From Lachnospiraceae bacterium UBA6403 (GTDB lineage: Bacteria; Bacillota; Clostridia; Lachnospirales; Lachnospiraceae), in the NCBI GenBank assembly GCA_002437435.1, contig DJPV01000047.1:1-54972 (forward strand): a stretch of 54,972 nt of DNA. Reading direction: 5' to 3'. The notes beneath the pieces are model-generated. The model did no database searches. It saw nothing but the letters and a program-made list of their open reading frames with translations, and was not told the origin of the DNA. This document shows positions 7,701 to 15,808 of this stretch, in pieces. The first letter of the stretch is position 1. Every line of letters begins with the position of its first letter. A program made the translations under genes and the position numbers.

Positions 7701-9332
7701 TGCATTATGCGCAACTACAATATCATCTCCACAGAATTCCAGAAACTTCGGCAGGATCACATCAACGGTCGGTGCATGCATGACCATCTCATCTGTAATG
7801 GAAGTCAACTGCTCGATATTATAAGGAATCGGTTCTTCCGGATTAATAAATTCCGAGAAACGGTCGATCTCCTCTCCATTTCTTACCTTTACGGCTCCGA
7901 TCTCTATGATCCTGTTCTTCTTCTGACTAAGACCGGTCGTCTCGATATCGAATACGATATATTCTGTATTCAACTCCTGTCCTTTTGGATTGATGACCAG
8001 ATTTTTCAGGTCATCGACAAAATACCCCTCACAGCCAAAGATCAGCTTGAATCCATCCTTCATGCCCTTTGCATGTGCTGCGATCGGAAATGCCTGTGCA
8101 ACGCCATGATCTGTGATCGCGATTGCCGGGTGTCCCCAGTCATTTGCACGTTTCACGATCTTCTCGATATCAACGACACTGTCCATCTCGCTCATAACCG
8201 TATGCATATGTAATTCCACACGTTTTTCAAGCGACGTATCAACTCTCGGCACACGAAAGTCCGGTATGTGCTTGATGCCACGCACAGATGCTATATTTAG
8301 CTCCTTGGAAAAGGTATCATATAACGGTACACCCTTTAACCGATAGAAGCTTCCTTCTTTTAACTCGTCTTTATAAACCGGCACATCATCCCCAGAAGCA
8401 AATATCTTAAATGCGATCGTATCTTCAAAATCCGTGATATTGCAAATAAATAAGGTCTTACCGTTTCTTAAAACCTTTTCCTCCATCTTGATCAACTGAC
8501 CATGAATACAGACTTCACCGATACCATCCACCAAGGTAGAAATCTTTACGAGTTCCCCTTCACAGTCTCTGCCATAGAATACATCCGGGTCATTCGAGGT
8601 ATATTTCTTTCTTCTGGCGGCAAATGTCTCCTTCGGCTTTTCTTCCTGTGCAGGTGCTTTCTTTTCAGCCGAAGCATCCTTCTTACCTTCTCCAACCAGC
8701 TTCTTTTTATCTACCGATTTACCATCCAAGGTAAGATCCGCATCCTCATGTACATTACTTAAGATTGCCTCGATCTCAAGCTTCATCTTCTGTTCATTTG
8801 CGCGACGAAGCATCTCTTTGTCAGATTCTGTATAGTCAAAGCCAACCTTGATATCCATACCGAACCGTTTCTTATAAGTATCCTCCAGATATTTCTTGAT
8901 CCCGATGGAATGGCTCTTTGACAGCTTACTGTCCTCCATCGCAAGTGTGATAATATCATCTGCATAGTACCATTCTGCCCGTTTTAACAAACGATATCCT
9001 ACATGACTGATCTTCTCGACATCATATAAGATACTGTCCTTATACACCTCTGTTAAAGTTCTGGTATTATACTGTGAAGACAACTCATACCGGTCATCAA
9101 TGATGACTTTATAACCTCGTCCGCGAAACAAATGTCCACAGATAATATCTTCCACCTGTGCGATCTTTGGACGGCTGATCAGATGCTTCGACATCAGACT
9201 GATAATAAGCTGGCGTTCTGTCTGCTTCATTACCACCTTCTCGATCATGGTATCCTCAAGCAGGGAAGACAGTTCTTTATCCATATTCAGTTCAGGAAAT
9301 ACTTCAAAAAATAATTTTGCTTCTACAGGCAC
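4788..9332 (-). CDS. polC: DNA polymerase III alpha subunit, Gram-positive PolC type
   Basis: Replicative DNA polymerase with built-in proofreading, 1514 residues. After an N-terminal domain and a Lys/Glu/Ala-rich linker (about 205-245) comes an OB-fold (about 265-360), the PHP domain beginning ELHMHTVMSEMDS near residue 373, and a DEDDh 3'-5' exonuclease inserted from about 455 (VFDIETTGL ... HNAAFDTGF ... HHRAVDDA). The polymerase part includes four zinc-ligand cysteines (CPECH ... CPRCG, near 945-975), GSRGSVGSS and the catalytic PDIDLNFSG near 1005. The start is GTG, 3 nt after the ispG stop, with GGAG 10 nt upstream inside ispG. It is the last gene of the pyrH-to-polC operon; the 6S-like hairpin begins 8 nt after its stop. 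Confidence 0.97.
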   Translation of the reverse strand: MPVEAKLFFEVFPELNMDKELSSLLEDTMIEKVVMKQTERQLIISLMSKHLISRPKIAQVEDIICGHLFRGRGYKVIIDDRYELSSQYNTRTLTEVYKDSILYDVEKISHVGYRLLKRAEWYYADDIITLAMEDSKLSKSHSIGIKKYLEDTYKKRFGMDIKVGFDYTESDKEMLRRANEQKMKLEIEAILSNVHEDADLTLDGKSVDKKKLVGEGKKDASAEKKAPAQEEKPKETFAARRKKYTSNDPDVFYGRDCEGELVKISTLVDGIGEVCIHGQLIKMEEKVLRNGKTLFICNITDFEDTIAFKIFASGDDVPVYKDELKEGSFYRLKGVPLYDTFSKELNIASVRGIKHIPDFRVPRVDTSLEKRVELHMHTVMSEMDSVVDIEKIVKRANDWGHPAIAITDHGVAQAFPIAAHAKGMKDGFKLIFGCEGYFVDDLKNLVINPKGQELNTEYIVFDIETTGLSQKKNRIIEIGAVKVRNGEEIDRFSEFINPEEPIPYNIEQLTSITDEMVMHAPTVDVILPKFLEFCGDDIVVAHNAAFDTGFIKKNARDLGMKFDNTIMDTMTLSHVLLPELGKFTLDRVCKALNVKNEHHHRAVDDANATAKIFVKLYEMLAERGVKTVEDVNELGASSDDTIKKGRTYHGIILAKNEIGRVNLYRLISEAHVRYFNRRPRMPMSMINKYREGLILGSACEAGELFRAIVDDAPDEEIARLVNFFDYLEIQPIGNNEFMTRKKENPCTIEDLQNYNKRIAELGRLFNKPVIATCDVHFLDPEDSIYRAIIMKSKGFEDAVNQPPLYFRTTEEMLAEFEYLGSEKAREVVITNTNLIADMVEYMDPVRPDKAPPIIENSDETLTNICYEKAHKIYGPDLPEVVVERLERELHSIISNGFAVMYIIAQKLVWDSNDHGYLVGSRGSVGSSFVATMAGITEVNPLSAHYICPECHFVDFDSELVKSYSGMSGCDMPDRDCPRCGHPLIKEGHDIPFETFLGFKGDKEPDIDLNFSGEYQSCAHAYTEVLFGKGKAFRAGTVTTVADKTAYGYVYNYFKDLAKDEARAEAMAMGDLTPKEIEKYVDEKAIVTKRSCEMERLAIGCTGVKRSTGQHPGGMIVLPRHEEIYSFTPIQKPANDMTTDVVTSHFEYHSIDHNLLKLDILGHDDPTMIRRLEDLTGLDATTIRLDDPDVMALFHGTESLHITPEDINGIPLGSLGVPEFGTDFAMQMLIDANPQNFSDLVRIAGLAHGTDVWLGNAQELIKSGQCTISTAICCRDDIMVYLIHMGLESGTAFQIMENVRKGNVAKGKCAKWEEWKEDMKAHGVPDWYIWSCQKIKYMFPKAHAAAYVMMAWRIAYYKVNYPLQYYAAFFSIRASAFSYEMMCFGKEKVLYHINMIQSIDKNKRTAKDEDKLKDLKLVLEMYARGFEFMPIDIYVADDVRFQVIDGKIMPSLASIEGMGEKAAKQLKDAASKGKFISKEDLQAHSKIGKSAIDKLSELGILDGMPDTNQLTFDFV

Positions 9333-9335
9333 GTT

Positions 9336-10394
9336 CTATTCACTCCAGTTATCTAACTCGTACTTTAATGTCGATAATATATCTTTCTCATCGATCTTCT
9401 TAATGATCTGTCCTTTTTTTATCAGGATGCCGCAGCCTTTTCCGCCCGCAATACCAAGATCAGCTTCCCTTGCTTCTCCCGGTCCGTTTACAACACAGCC
9501 CATGACAGCAACCTTAATATTCAGATGATCATAATCTGCAACCAGCTTTTCTACCTGTTCTGCCAGTCCGATCAGATCGATCTCTGTTCTGCCACAGGTC
9601 GGACAGGACACAAGTTCAATCCCCCCTGTGCGAAGTCCAAGCGTTTTTAAGATCATCTTTGCTGTCATGATCTCATTGACCGGATCCCCTGTTAATGAAA
9701 CACGGATCGTATCTCCGATTCCTTCATGAAGGATAATCCCCAGTCCTACGGAAGATTTGATATTGCCACTCATAACTGTACCGGATTCCGTGATACCTAC
9801 ATGCAGCGGATAATTGGTCTGATCTGCGATCAGCTCATGTGCTTTTACACACATCATAACATCGGAAGATTTGATACTGATAACCATATTGTCATATCCG
9901 CAGTTTTCGATCATATGAACCTTATCTAACGCACTCTCAACGATTCCTTCTGCTGTCACGCCGTGATATTTTTCAACTAATTCTTTTTCAAGAGAACCAC
10001 TGTTTACACCGACACGGATTGGTATATTCCGTTCCTTACATGCTGCTACTACCTGCGCCAGCTTATCCTTGCCGCCGATATTGCCCGGATTGATACGTAT
10101 CTTATCTGCTCCCGCTTCAGCGGCGGCGATCGCCAGGCGATAATCAAAATGAATATCTGCAACCAGCGGAATATGGATCTGCTTCTTGATCGCAGGGATT
10201 GCTGCCGCTGCCGCCTCGTCATTTACGGTGCTTCTGATGATGTCACAGCCTGCCTTTTCAAGCTTTAAAATCTGTGCAACCGTAGCATCTGCATCACTGG
10301 TCTTTGTATTTGTCATTGACTGGATCAGGATCGGATTTTCACCACCGATCACCCGGTCTCCTATCTTTATAACTTTTGTATGATTTCTATACAT
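9336..10394 (-). CDS. ispG: 4-hydroxy-3-methylbut-2-enyl diphosphate synthase (IspG/GcpE)
   Basis: Radical-type [4Fe-4S] enzyme of the MEP isoprenoid pathway, converting MEcPP to HMBPP. The TIM-barrel part shows ADIHFDYRLA and RINPGNIG, and the C-terminal cluster-binding part shows SCPTCGRTEIDL and MGCVVNGPGEA, giving the three cysteine ligands and the conserved Glu. At 352 residues it is the compact bacterial form. An AGGAG site precedes the ATG. It lies between rseP and polC, and with dxr four genes' width upstream and uppS/cdsA further up, the operon links isoprenoid supply to undecaprenyl-phosphate use. Confidence 0.96.
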   Translation of the reverse strand: MYRNHTKVIKIGDRVIGGENPILIQSMTNTKTSDADATVAQILKLEKAGCDIIRSTVNDEAAAAAIPAIKKQIHIPLVADIHFDYRLAIAAAEAGADKIRINPGNIGGKDKLAQVVAACKERNIPIRVGVNSGSLEKELVEKYHGVTAEGIVESALDKVHMIENCGYDNMVISIKSSDVMMCVKAHELIADQTNYPLHVGITESGTVMSGNIKSSVGLGIILHEGIGDTIRVSLTGDPVNEIMTAKMILKTLGLRTGGIELVSCPTCGRTEIDLIGLAEQVEKLVADYDHLNIKVAVMGCVVNGPGEAREADLGIAGGKGCGILIKKGQIIKKIDEKDILSTLKYELDNWSE

Positions 10395-10410
10395 ATTAAC
10401 TCCTGTTCAT

Positions 10411-11508
10411 TTAATGAAAGAATACATTCTTAATATCGTTAAATAATATCACAACCATCAACAGCATAACCAGAACAAATCCGATCAGCGTCACGATATT
10501 TTCCTTATCCTTCGGAACCTTCTTTCTGGTTACAGCCTCAATTAGCAGGAAAATGAACCGTCCTCCATCTAAGCCTGGTATCGGCAACAGGTTCATAACG
10601 CCAAGGTTTGCCGACAGCAGTACGATATAATTCATCCAGTTTAAGAACAGATCAAGCACACTGCTCTTTGCCGCCTCATTAAAGGTATCGTTCATATTCT
10701 TTGCTACTCCGACCGGACCGGATACCTCATCCGAGCTTACCTGTCGGGTAACGATCAGCTTCAGGCTTAAGAAAGTCGCTTTTACCCAGTATCTGATCTC
10801 GTAAGCAGAATACTTACAAAGTTCTCCAAAATTTTTCGGAAGCTGATAACCGACACTCATAATTCCGATCTTATAGCCATCCGGTGTCTTTGCCGGATGT
10901 ACGGTCGTATTATAGACCGTTCCATCTTCTTTCTCAAGTGTCAGATCGATCGGTGAACCATCTCCATAAATCTGCAGGTAGATCTGTAACTCACGGAAAT
11001 TCTTAACCGTGCTTCCCTCAATCTTTAATATCCGGTCTCCATCTGATATTCCGGCTTCCTCAGCAGGATATACACCATTAAAATATTCTTCTGCATTTTC
11101 AATCTTATATTTTTCAACATTTTCTTTATTATATACAGCACCGATGATTGCTGGATCACTTCCACAGAAATGAATGATCACCATGGAAAATAAAAATGCG
11201 ATCACAAAGTTCATTGCAGGTCCTGCAAGCACGACCGCCATTCTTGCCCAGACAGATTTCTTCTCAAATGAATTCTCATCATTTTCGTTTTCTTCATCAT
11301 CTTCGCTGAGCATCATACAGTATCCTCCCAGTGGGATCAAACGCAGCGTATACTGTGTTTCTTTCTTATGGAACTGAAACAGCTTCGGGCCAAATCCCAT
11401 CGAAAACTCTTTTACTGTGATATGATTGATCTTTGCTACGATAAAATGTCCCAGCTCATGAAAGAAAATGATGACACCAAAGACAAGTATGATCAATATG
11501 ATATTCAA
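10411..11508 (-). CDS. rseP: Site-2 intramembrane zinc metalloprotease RseP/RasP
   Basis: Membrane-embedded protease that cuts anti-sigma factors and leftover signal peptides within the membrane. The first transmembrane helix contains HELGH at residues 17-21, a PDZ domain spans roughly 150-225 (AEEAGISDGDRILKIEGSTV), and the second metal-binding motif LDGGRF lies in a late transmembrane helix near residue 310. Length is 365. The start is an unusual TTG at 11508, 3 nt after the dxr stop; I accept it because the family begins only about ten residues before HELGH and no nearer ATG exists. Its ribosome-binding site is weak (GTGGG within the end of dxr), so coupling to dxr is likely. Confidence 0.94.
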   Translation of the reverse strand: MNIILIILVFGVIIFFHELGHFIVAKINHITVKEFSMGFGPKLFQFHKKETQYTLRLIPLGGYCMMLSEDDEENENDENSFEKKSVWARMAVVLAGPAMNFVIAFLFSMVIIHFCGSDPAIIGAVYNKENVEKYKIENAEEYFNGVYPAEEAGISDGDRILKIEGSTVKNFRELQIYLQIYGDGSPIDLTLEKEDGTVYNTTVHPAKTPDGYKIGIMSVGYQLPKNFGELCKYSAYEIRYWVKATFLSLKLIVTRQVSSDEVSGPVGVAKNMNDTFNEAAKSSVLDLFLNWMNYIVLLSANLGVMNLLPIPGLDGGRFIFLLIEAVTRKKVPKDKENIVTLIGFVLVMLLMVVILFNDIKNVFFH

Positions 11509-11511
11509 AAA

Positions 11512-12654
11512 CTAACACCCACTTTCAATAAATTCATATACTTCCTGCTCGGTTGCAAGAATCTCATCTATATCAGGATTTTCAATCAATTTATGATGAT
11601 CCATGGATGCACGGATAATATCATAGATATCAAGAAAATCGATTTTTCTGTCTAAGAACTGCTTTACTGCATATTCATTTGCTGCATTGAATACTGCAGG
11701 CATCGAACCACCGATGCCGATCGCCTCATATGCATATCGTAACCCAAGGAAAGTATCCATATCCGGTGTCTCTATTACGATCGAAGAAAGCTTCGTAAAG
11801 TCAAGACGGTCTCCCGGCATATATCTTCGTTCCGGATAAAACAGTGCATACTGGATCGGCAGCTTCATATCCGGCGTGCCGAGCTGTGCGATCACTGCTC
11901 CATCTTTATATTCTACCATCGAATGAATAATACTCTGCGGCTGGATCACAACCTGAATATTTTCCGATGCTACATCGAATAACCATTTTGCCTCGATAAC
12001 TTCCAGTCCTTTATTTACCATTGTTGCTGAATCAATGGTGATCTTTCTTCCCATACTCCAGTTTGGATGTTTTAATGCGTCCTCTAATTTCACATGCTTT
12101 AAGAATTCTCTGTTCTTACCACGGAATGGTCCACCGGATGCTGTCAACAGAATTTTTTCAATAGAATCATGTGTATTTCCCTGCAACGACTGGAAGATTG
12201 CCGAATGTTCACTGTCAACCGGAAGAATCGATACACCTTTTTCTTTTGCAAGCGGCATAATGATATGTCCCGCTGTAACCAGCGTCTCTTTGTTTGCAAG
12301 GGCAATGTCTTTTCCCGCTTTAATCGCTGCCACAGTCGGTTGTATACCGATCATTCCCACAATTGCGGTAACTAATATATCCGATGTCTTGTATTCTGCA
12401 ATCTCGATCAGCCCATCCATACCTGATACAACCCGGATATCCATATCTTTCAGACGGTCTTTTAATTCTTTTGCCAGCCCCTCATCCCACAGACCAACGA
12501 TCTCCGGCTGGAATTCTCTTGCCTGCTTCTCTAATAAGTCTATGTTGCTTCCTGCTGATAAAGCACAGATTTTTATATCCTGATTCCATCTTGCGATCTC
12601 AAGTGTCTGTGTTCCTATAGATCCTGTAGATCCAATGATAGCCACATGCTTCAT
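11512..12654 (-). CDS. dxr: 1-deoxy-D-xylulose 5-phosphate reductoisomerase
   Basis: Second enzyme of the MEP pathway: DXP plus NADPH to MEP. The NADPH-binding motif is GSTGSIGTQTLEI at the N-terminus, the metal- and substrate-binding part is LPVDSEHSAIFQSL, and the active-site region includes ASGGPFRG and GRKITIDSATMVNKGLEVIEA (listed in pieces). The C-terminal helical domain is complete. I chose ATG 12654, since AGGAG is 7 nt upstream; the ATG at 12660 sits only one base from it. A hairpin lies between this gene and cdsA upstream. Confidence 0.96.
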   Translation of the reverse strand: MKHVAIIGSTGSIGTQTLEIARWNQDIKICALSAGSNIDLLEKQAREFQPEIVGLWDEGLAKELKDRLKDMDIRVVSGMDGLIEIAEYKTSDILVTAIVGMIGIQPTVAAIKAGKDIALANKETLVTAGHIIMPLAKEKGVSILPVDSEHSAIFQSLQGNTHDSIEKILLTASGGPFRGKNREFLKHVKLEDALKHPNWSMGRKITIDSATMVNKGLEVIEAKWLFDVASENIQVVIQPQSIIHSMVEYKDGAVIAQLGTPDMKLPIQYALFYPERRYMPGDRLDFTKLSSIVIETPDMDTFLGLRYAYEAIGIGGSMPAVFNAANEYAVKQFLDRKIDFLDIYDIIRASMDHHKLIENPDIDEILATEQEVYEFIESGC

Positions 12655-12723
12655 GTTCATTCTCCTTTATCCATTTCCTTACGTTTTTTAAACTCAGCCT
12701 TCTCTCCCCGTATGACATAAAGG

Positions 12724-12778
12724 AAAAGCAGCGTAATTATGAGCACAGTTCATCTGCACGCTCTCCCACACTGCTTTT
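12724..12778. terminator. Terminator-like hairpin between cdsA and dxr
   Basis: Outer arms AAAAGCAG (12724-12731) and CTGCTTTT (12771-12778) pair over 8 bp, enclosing a second small stem GAGC/GCTC with CAG/CTG (12741-12763). On the minus strand the stem is followed by CCTTTAT, a weak T-tract, and on the plus strand by a T. It lies within an apparently continuous operon, so it could be a partial terminator, a processing site or an mRNA-stabilising structure. Confidence 0.5.
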
Positions 12779-12783
12779 TCTGA

Positions 12784-13581
12784 TTACAACAAATATAATA
12801 TAAGATAATACATAATTGGTGCTGTAAATATAATACTGTCAAACCGGTCAAGAATTCCACCATGTCCCGGTATCAGTTTACCATAATCCTTAATATCATT
12901 ATTCCGCTTGATCGCAGAAGCTGCCAGATCCCCTATAACTGCAGGCAGCGCACATACAGCTCCGATCAATGCAAATATCCATACGGAATGTATCGTATCC
13001 ATAAAATGATTATAGATCAGACCAAATACTAGTCCTAGGATTCCTGCTCCCAAGATTCCTCCGATCAATCCCTCGATGCTCTTCTTCGGGCTTAAGATTG
13101 GTGACATCTTGTGCTTGCCGATCGCACGTCCGACCAGGTATGCACAGGTATCATTGCCCCAAGAGCTGACAAAAATCAGCAGAACAAGTATCAGACCATG
13201 TTTCATATCTCTTATGATATACACATATGACAACATAACCCCTACATATACAAATGCAAAAAATGCTGCCATGATCTCTTTATCTTTGTAATTCGGATAT
13301 GTGAGCACATAGATTGCCAGGATGACCAGCATATAAACCGCAATCAACGGTAATATAAACTGATGCAGATCAAAATACAATAATGCATAATAAAGAACGG
13401 TTGCTCCATAAGCTGCAAAACCAAGTCCTTTTTTATTCAGCCCATATATACGAAGTAACTCCATCACACCAACCAGTGAAACCGAACACATCACCACACA
13501 TGTGAGTGCTCCGCCAAAATAAAGTGTGATCGCTGCAATGATCACCAGGATCACTGCACTGATTGCCCGTTGTTTAAACAT
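12784..13581 (-). CDS. cdsA: Phosphatidate cytidylyltransferase
   Basis: Integral membrane enzyme making CDP-diacylglycerol from phosphatidic acid and CTP, the branch point of phospholipid synthesis. The 265-residue protein is almost all transmembrane helices and carries the signature near the C-terminus: SPKKSIEGLIGG, VIGDLAASAIKRNNDIKDYG and PGHGGILDRFDSI, with the metal-binding acidic residues. It follows uppS by 12 nt in the usual Firmicute order. Downstream there is a 120-nt gap with a hairpin before dxr. Confidence 0.95.
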   Translation of the reverse strand: MFKQRAISAVILVIIAAITLYFGGALTCVVMCSVSLVGVMELLRIYGLNKKGLGFAAYGATVLYYALLYFDLHQFILPLIAVYMLVILAIYVLTYPNYKDKEIMAAFFAFVYVGVMLSYVYIIRDMKHGLILVLLIFVSSWGNDTCAYLVGRAIGKHKMSPILSPKKSIEGLIGGILGAGILGLVFGLIYNHFMDTIHSVWIFALIGAVCALPAVIGDLAASAIKRNNDIKDYGKLIPGHGGILDRFDSIIFTAPIMYYLILYLL

Positions 13582-13593
13582 ATTATTTCCTCT

Positions 13594-14322
13594 TTATTTT
13601 ACTCCGCCATATCGACGGTCTCTGTGACTGTAATACCGGCATGCGTTGACCAGCTCGTCCATATCAAAATCCGGCCATAATACATCCGTAAAATAGAATT
13701 CTGAATAAGCGATCTGCCATGGCAGGAAATTCGATGTACGAAGTTCCCCGCTGGTTCGGATCAATAGATCCGGATCTGTTAATTCTCTTGTATCCAGATA
13801 AGCACTGACGATATCTTCTGTAACTGCATCCGGTGATAATTTTCCATCCATGCAGTCATGTGCAATCTGTCTGACCGCTCTTGTGATCTCATCCCTGCCT
13901 CCATAATTGATTGCTACAGAAAACTGAAGTCCTGTATTATTCGCAGTAGCTTTCTCCAGATTATCCATTTTCTCCACAATATCCTCCGGAAGGTTCTCAC
14001 GCTTGCCGATGATTCTTACGCGCATGTTATTTCGGTTGGAACGTTCGATACTGTCAACCAGATACTTACGGAAGATATTCATGATCGTAGAAACCTCTTC
14101 TACTGATCGTTTCCAGTTCTCCGTAGAAAACGCATATACCGTCAGATATTTGATTCCAAGCTCATCTGCATTCTCACATGTACGTTCGATTGCTTTTGCG
14201 CCCTCTGAATGTCCATAGGTTCTTGGCATCAGTCGTTTCTTTGCCCATCTTCCATTTCCATCCATGATGATCGCAACATGCTCAGGAATATTGATCATTT
14301 CTCCATTTATCTCTTTATTCAT
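13594..14322 (-). CDS. uppS: Undecaprenyl diphosphate synthase
   Basis: Cis-prenyltransferase building the C55 lipid carrier for peptidoglycan and wall polymers. The signature IIMDGNGRWAKKR lies at about residues 18-30, with later FSTENWKR and the C-terminal DLLIRTSGELRTSNFLPWQ and DVLWPDF (given in parts). Length 242 is typical. GGAG lies 5 nt before the ATG. Neighbours frr and cdsA are 12 nt away on each side, so it is clearly in the pyrH operon. Confidence 0.97.
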   Translation of the reverse strand: MNKEINGEMINIPEHVAIIMDGNGRWAKKRLMPRTYGHSEGAKAIERTCENADELGIKYLTVYAFSTENWKRSVEEVSTIMNIFRKYLVDSIERSNRNNMRVRIIGKRENLPEDIVEKMDNLEKATANNTGLQFSVAINYGGRDEITRAVRQIAHDCMDGKLSPDAVTEDIVSAYLDTRELTDPDLLIRTSGELRTSNFLPWQIAYSEFYFTDVLWPDFDMDELVNACRYYSHRDRRYGGVK

Positions 14323-14334
14323 ACTTACTCCAAA

Positions 14335-14880
14335 TTAAACGGTTAAGATCTCTGTTGATTTCTTTTCAACAGCCTTATCGATCAAACCGACATATTTATC
14401 TGTCATCTTCTGGATCTTTTCCTCATTTACTTTTAATTCATCTTCAGAGATATCTCCGGCTTTCTCCATCTTCTTGATCGCATCGTTTGCATCTCTTCTG
14501 ACATTACGGATTGCAACTTTTGCATTCTCTCCCTTTTTCTTGATATCCTTAACGATCTCTTTTCTTCTTTCCTCTGTCAGTTCAGGGAAATTCAGGATAA
14601 TATTCTTACCATCATTGTTTGGTGTAAGGCCAAGGTCTGAATTCAGGATTGCTTTCTCGATTGCTTTTACCAGAGATGACTCCCATGGTGCGATCATCAG
14701 TGTTCTTGCTTCCGGTACGGTGATATTTGCAAGCTGCTGCATTGGTGTTGGTACCCCATAATATTCTACCTTGATCTTATTTAAAATGTTAGGGTTGGCA
14801 CGTCCTGCACGGATCGTTGCATATTCCCCTTCCAGATTCTCAACTGTCTTTGTCATTTTTTCTTCGTACTGTGTCAACAT
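14335..14880 (-). CDS. frr: Ribosome recycling factor
   Basis: Protein that, with EF-G, splits the ribosome after termination. The 181 residues match RRF throughout: TIRAGRANPNIL near residue 25, YYGVPTPMQQLA, APWESSLVKAIEKAI, and the C-terminal VRRDANDAIKKMEK and TDKYVGLIDKAVEKK helices. A GGAGGAA ribosome-binding site is upstream. It lies 21 nt after pyrH. Confidence 0.97.
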   Translation of the reverse strand: MLTQYEEKMTKTVENLEGEYATIRAGRANPNILNKIKVEYYGVPTPMQQLANITVPEARTLMIAPWESSLVKAIEKAILNSDLGLTPNNDGKNIILNFPELTEERRKEIVKDIKKKGENAKVAIRNVRRDANDAIKKMEKAGDISEDELKVNEEKIQKMTDKYVGLIDKAVEKKSTEILTV

Positions 14881-14901
14881 ATCTTTGTTCCTCCTGTTTA
14901 T

Positions 14902-15603
14902 TTATACGTTCACATATGTTCCTGTAAAGCCACCGGTAACTGCCTTTACAATACTGTCTTCGCCATTTAGACCAAATAACATCATCGGCATTTTATTCTC
15001 CATTGCAAGAACAGCGGATGCAAGATCAATAACTCCAAGCTTATTATCAACAATGTCTTTCATCTGCATGCTATCATATTTCTTTGCATTTGGATTTGTC
15101 TTAGGATCACTGTCATAGACGCCATCAATCGCTTTTGCGGATAAGACTACATCTGCCTTCACCTCAACTGCCATAAGAACAGTTGCCATATCTGTTGAGA
15201 AATACGGATGTCCGATTCCTCCGGCAAAGAAAACAACTTCTCCCTGTTCCATATATTCTACAGCTTTATCACGGTTGAACAGCTCTGTCATTGTTCCACA
15301 TGCAAACGGTGTCATGATGTGTGATTTGATACCAAATACACGAAATGCATCTGCGGTATAGATACAGTTCATAACGGTTGCAAGCATTCCGATCGAATCT
15401 GCTTTTACACGATCCATATTTTCTGAGGTTCTGCCACGCCAGAAATTACCACCACCGATTACTACACAAAGCTGGATTCCTTTATCCAGAATCTTCTTCA
15501 CCTGTCCGGCAACATCATATACGGTCTTTTCATCAAAGCCCTGCTTCTTTTCTCCGGCAAGTGCCTCTCCACTAAGTTTCAATAACACTCTGTTCATTTC
15601 CAT
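14902..15603 (-). CDS. pyrH: UMP kinase
   Basis: Hexameric amino-acid-kinase-fold enzyme phosphorylating UMP to UDP. The N-terminus has LLKLSGEALAG, then VVIGGGNFWRGR and DSIGMLATVMNCIYTADAF, and later AGGIGHPYFSTDMA and KAIDGVYDSDPKTNP. Length 233 is close to normal. It is the first gene of the operon, with a clear promoter about 40 nt upstream of the start. In many Firmicutes rpsB-tsf precede pyrH; here they do not, and the LCP gene is upstream behind a terminator. Confidence 0.97.
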   Translation of the reverse strand: MEMNRVLLKLSGEALAGEKKQGFDEKTVYDVAGQVKKILDKGIQLCVVIGGGNFWRGRTSENMDRVKADSIGMLATVMNCIYTADAFRVFGIKSHIMTPFACGTMTELFNRDKAVEYMEQGEVVFFAGGIGHPYFSTDMATVLMAVEVKADVVLSAKAIDGVYDSDPKTNPNAKKYDSMQMKDIVDNKLGVIDLASAVLAMENKMPMMLFGLNGEDSIVKAVTGGFTGTYVNV

Positions 15604-15643
15604 AATTGTAACCTCTTATGTTTTCTCAAAATTTTTCTACCAT

Positions 15644-15671
15644 AGTATAGCACAATATAACTATATTTCAA
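15644..15671 (-). promoter_or_regulatory. Promoter of the pyrH-polC operon
   Basis: Minus-strand -35 TTGAAA (15671-15666), 16-nt spacer and -10 TATACT (15649-15644). Transcription would begin near 15637, about 34 nt before pyrH. Confidence 0.8.
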
Positions 15672-15731
15672 ACAGGAAGTTGGAAAGATTTTATTCAATT
15701 TATCAGGTATCTCCTTCTATGGGCTATACAA

Positions 15732-15773
15732 AAAGAACACCATATAATCTAAGAAGGTTTCATGGTGTTCTTT
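15732..15773. terminator. Intrinsic terminator after the LCP gene
   Basis: A perfect 12-bp stem AAAGAACACCAT/ATGGTGTTCTTT (15732-15743 with 15762-15773) with an 18-nt loop. On the minus strand it ends in TTCTTTTTG, so it stops transcription from the LCP gene before the pyrH promoter. Confidence 0.85.
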
Positions 15774-15808
15774 CGTTTCTGATATTCTTTTATTATCCGA
15801 TCTATAGA

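Noticed and set aside
5145..9314. Long plus-strand open frames opposite polC (up to 200 codons)
   Set aside because: They lie antisense to a fully conserved coding region, have Cys/Ile/His-rich random-looking translations and no ribosome-binding sites, so they are shadows of polC codon usage.
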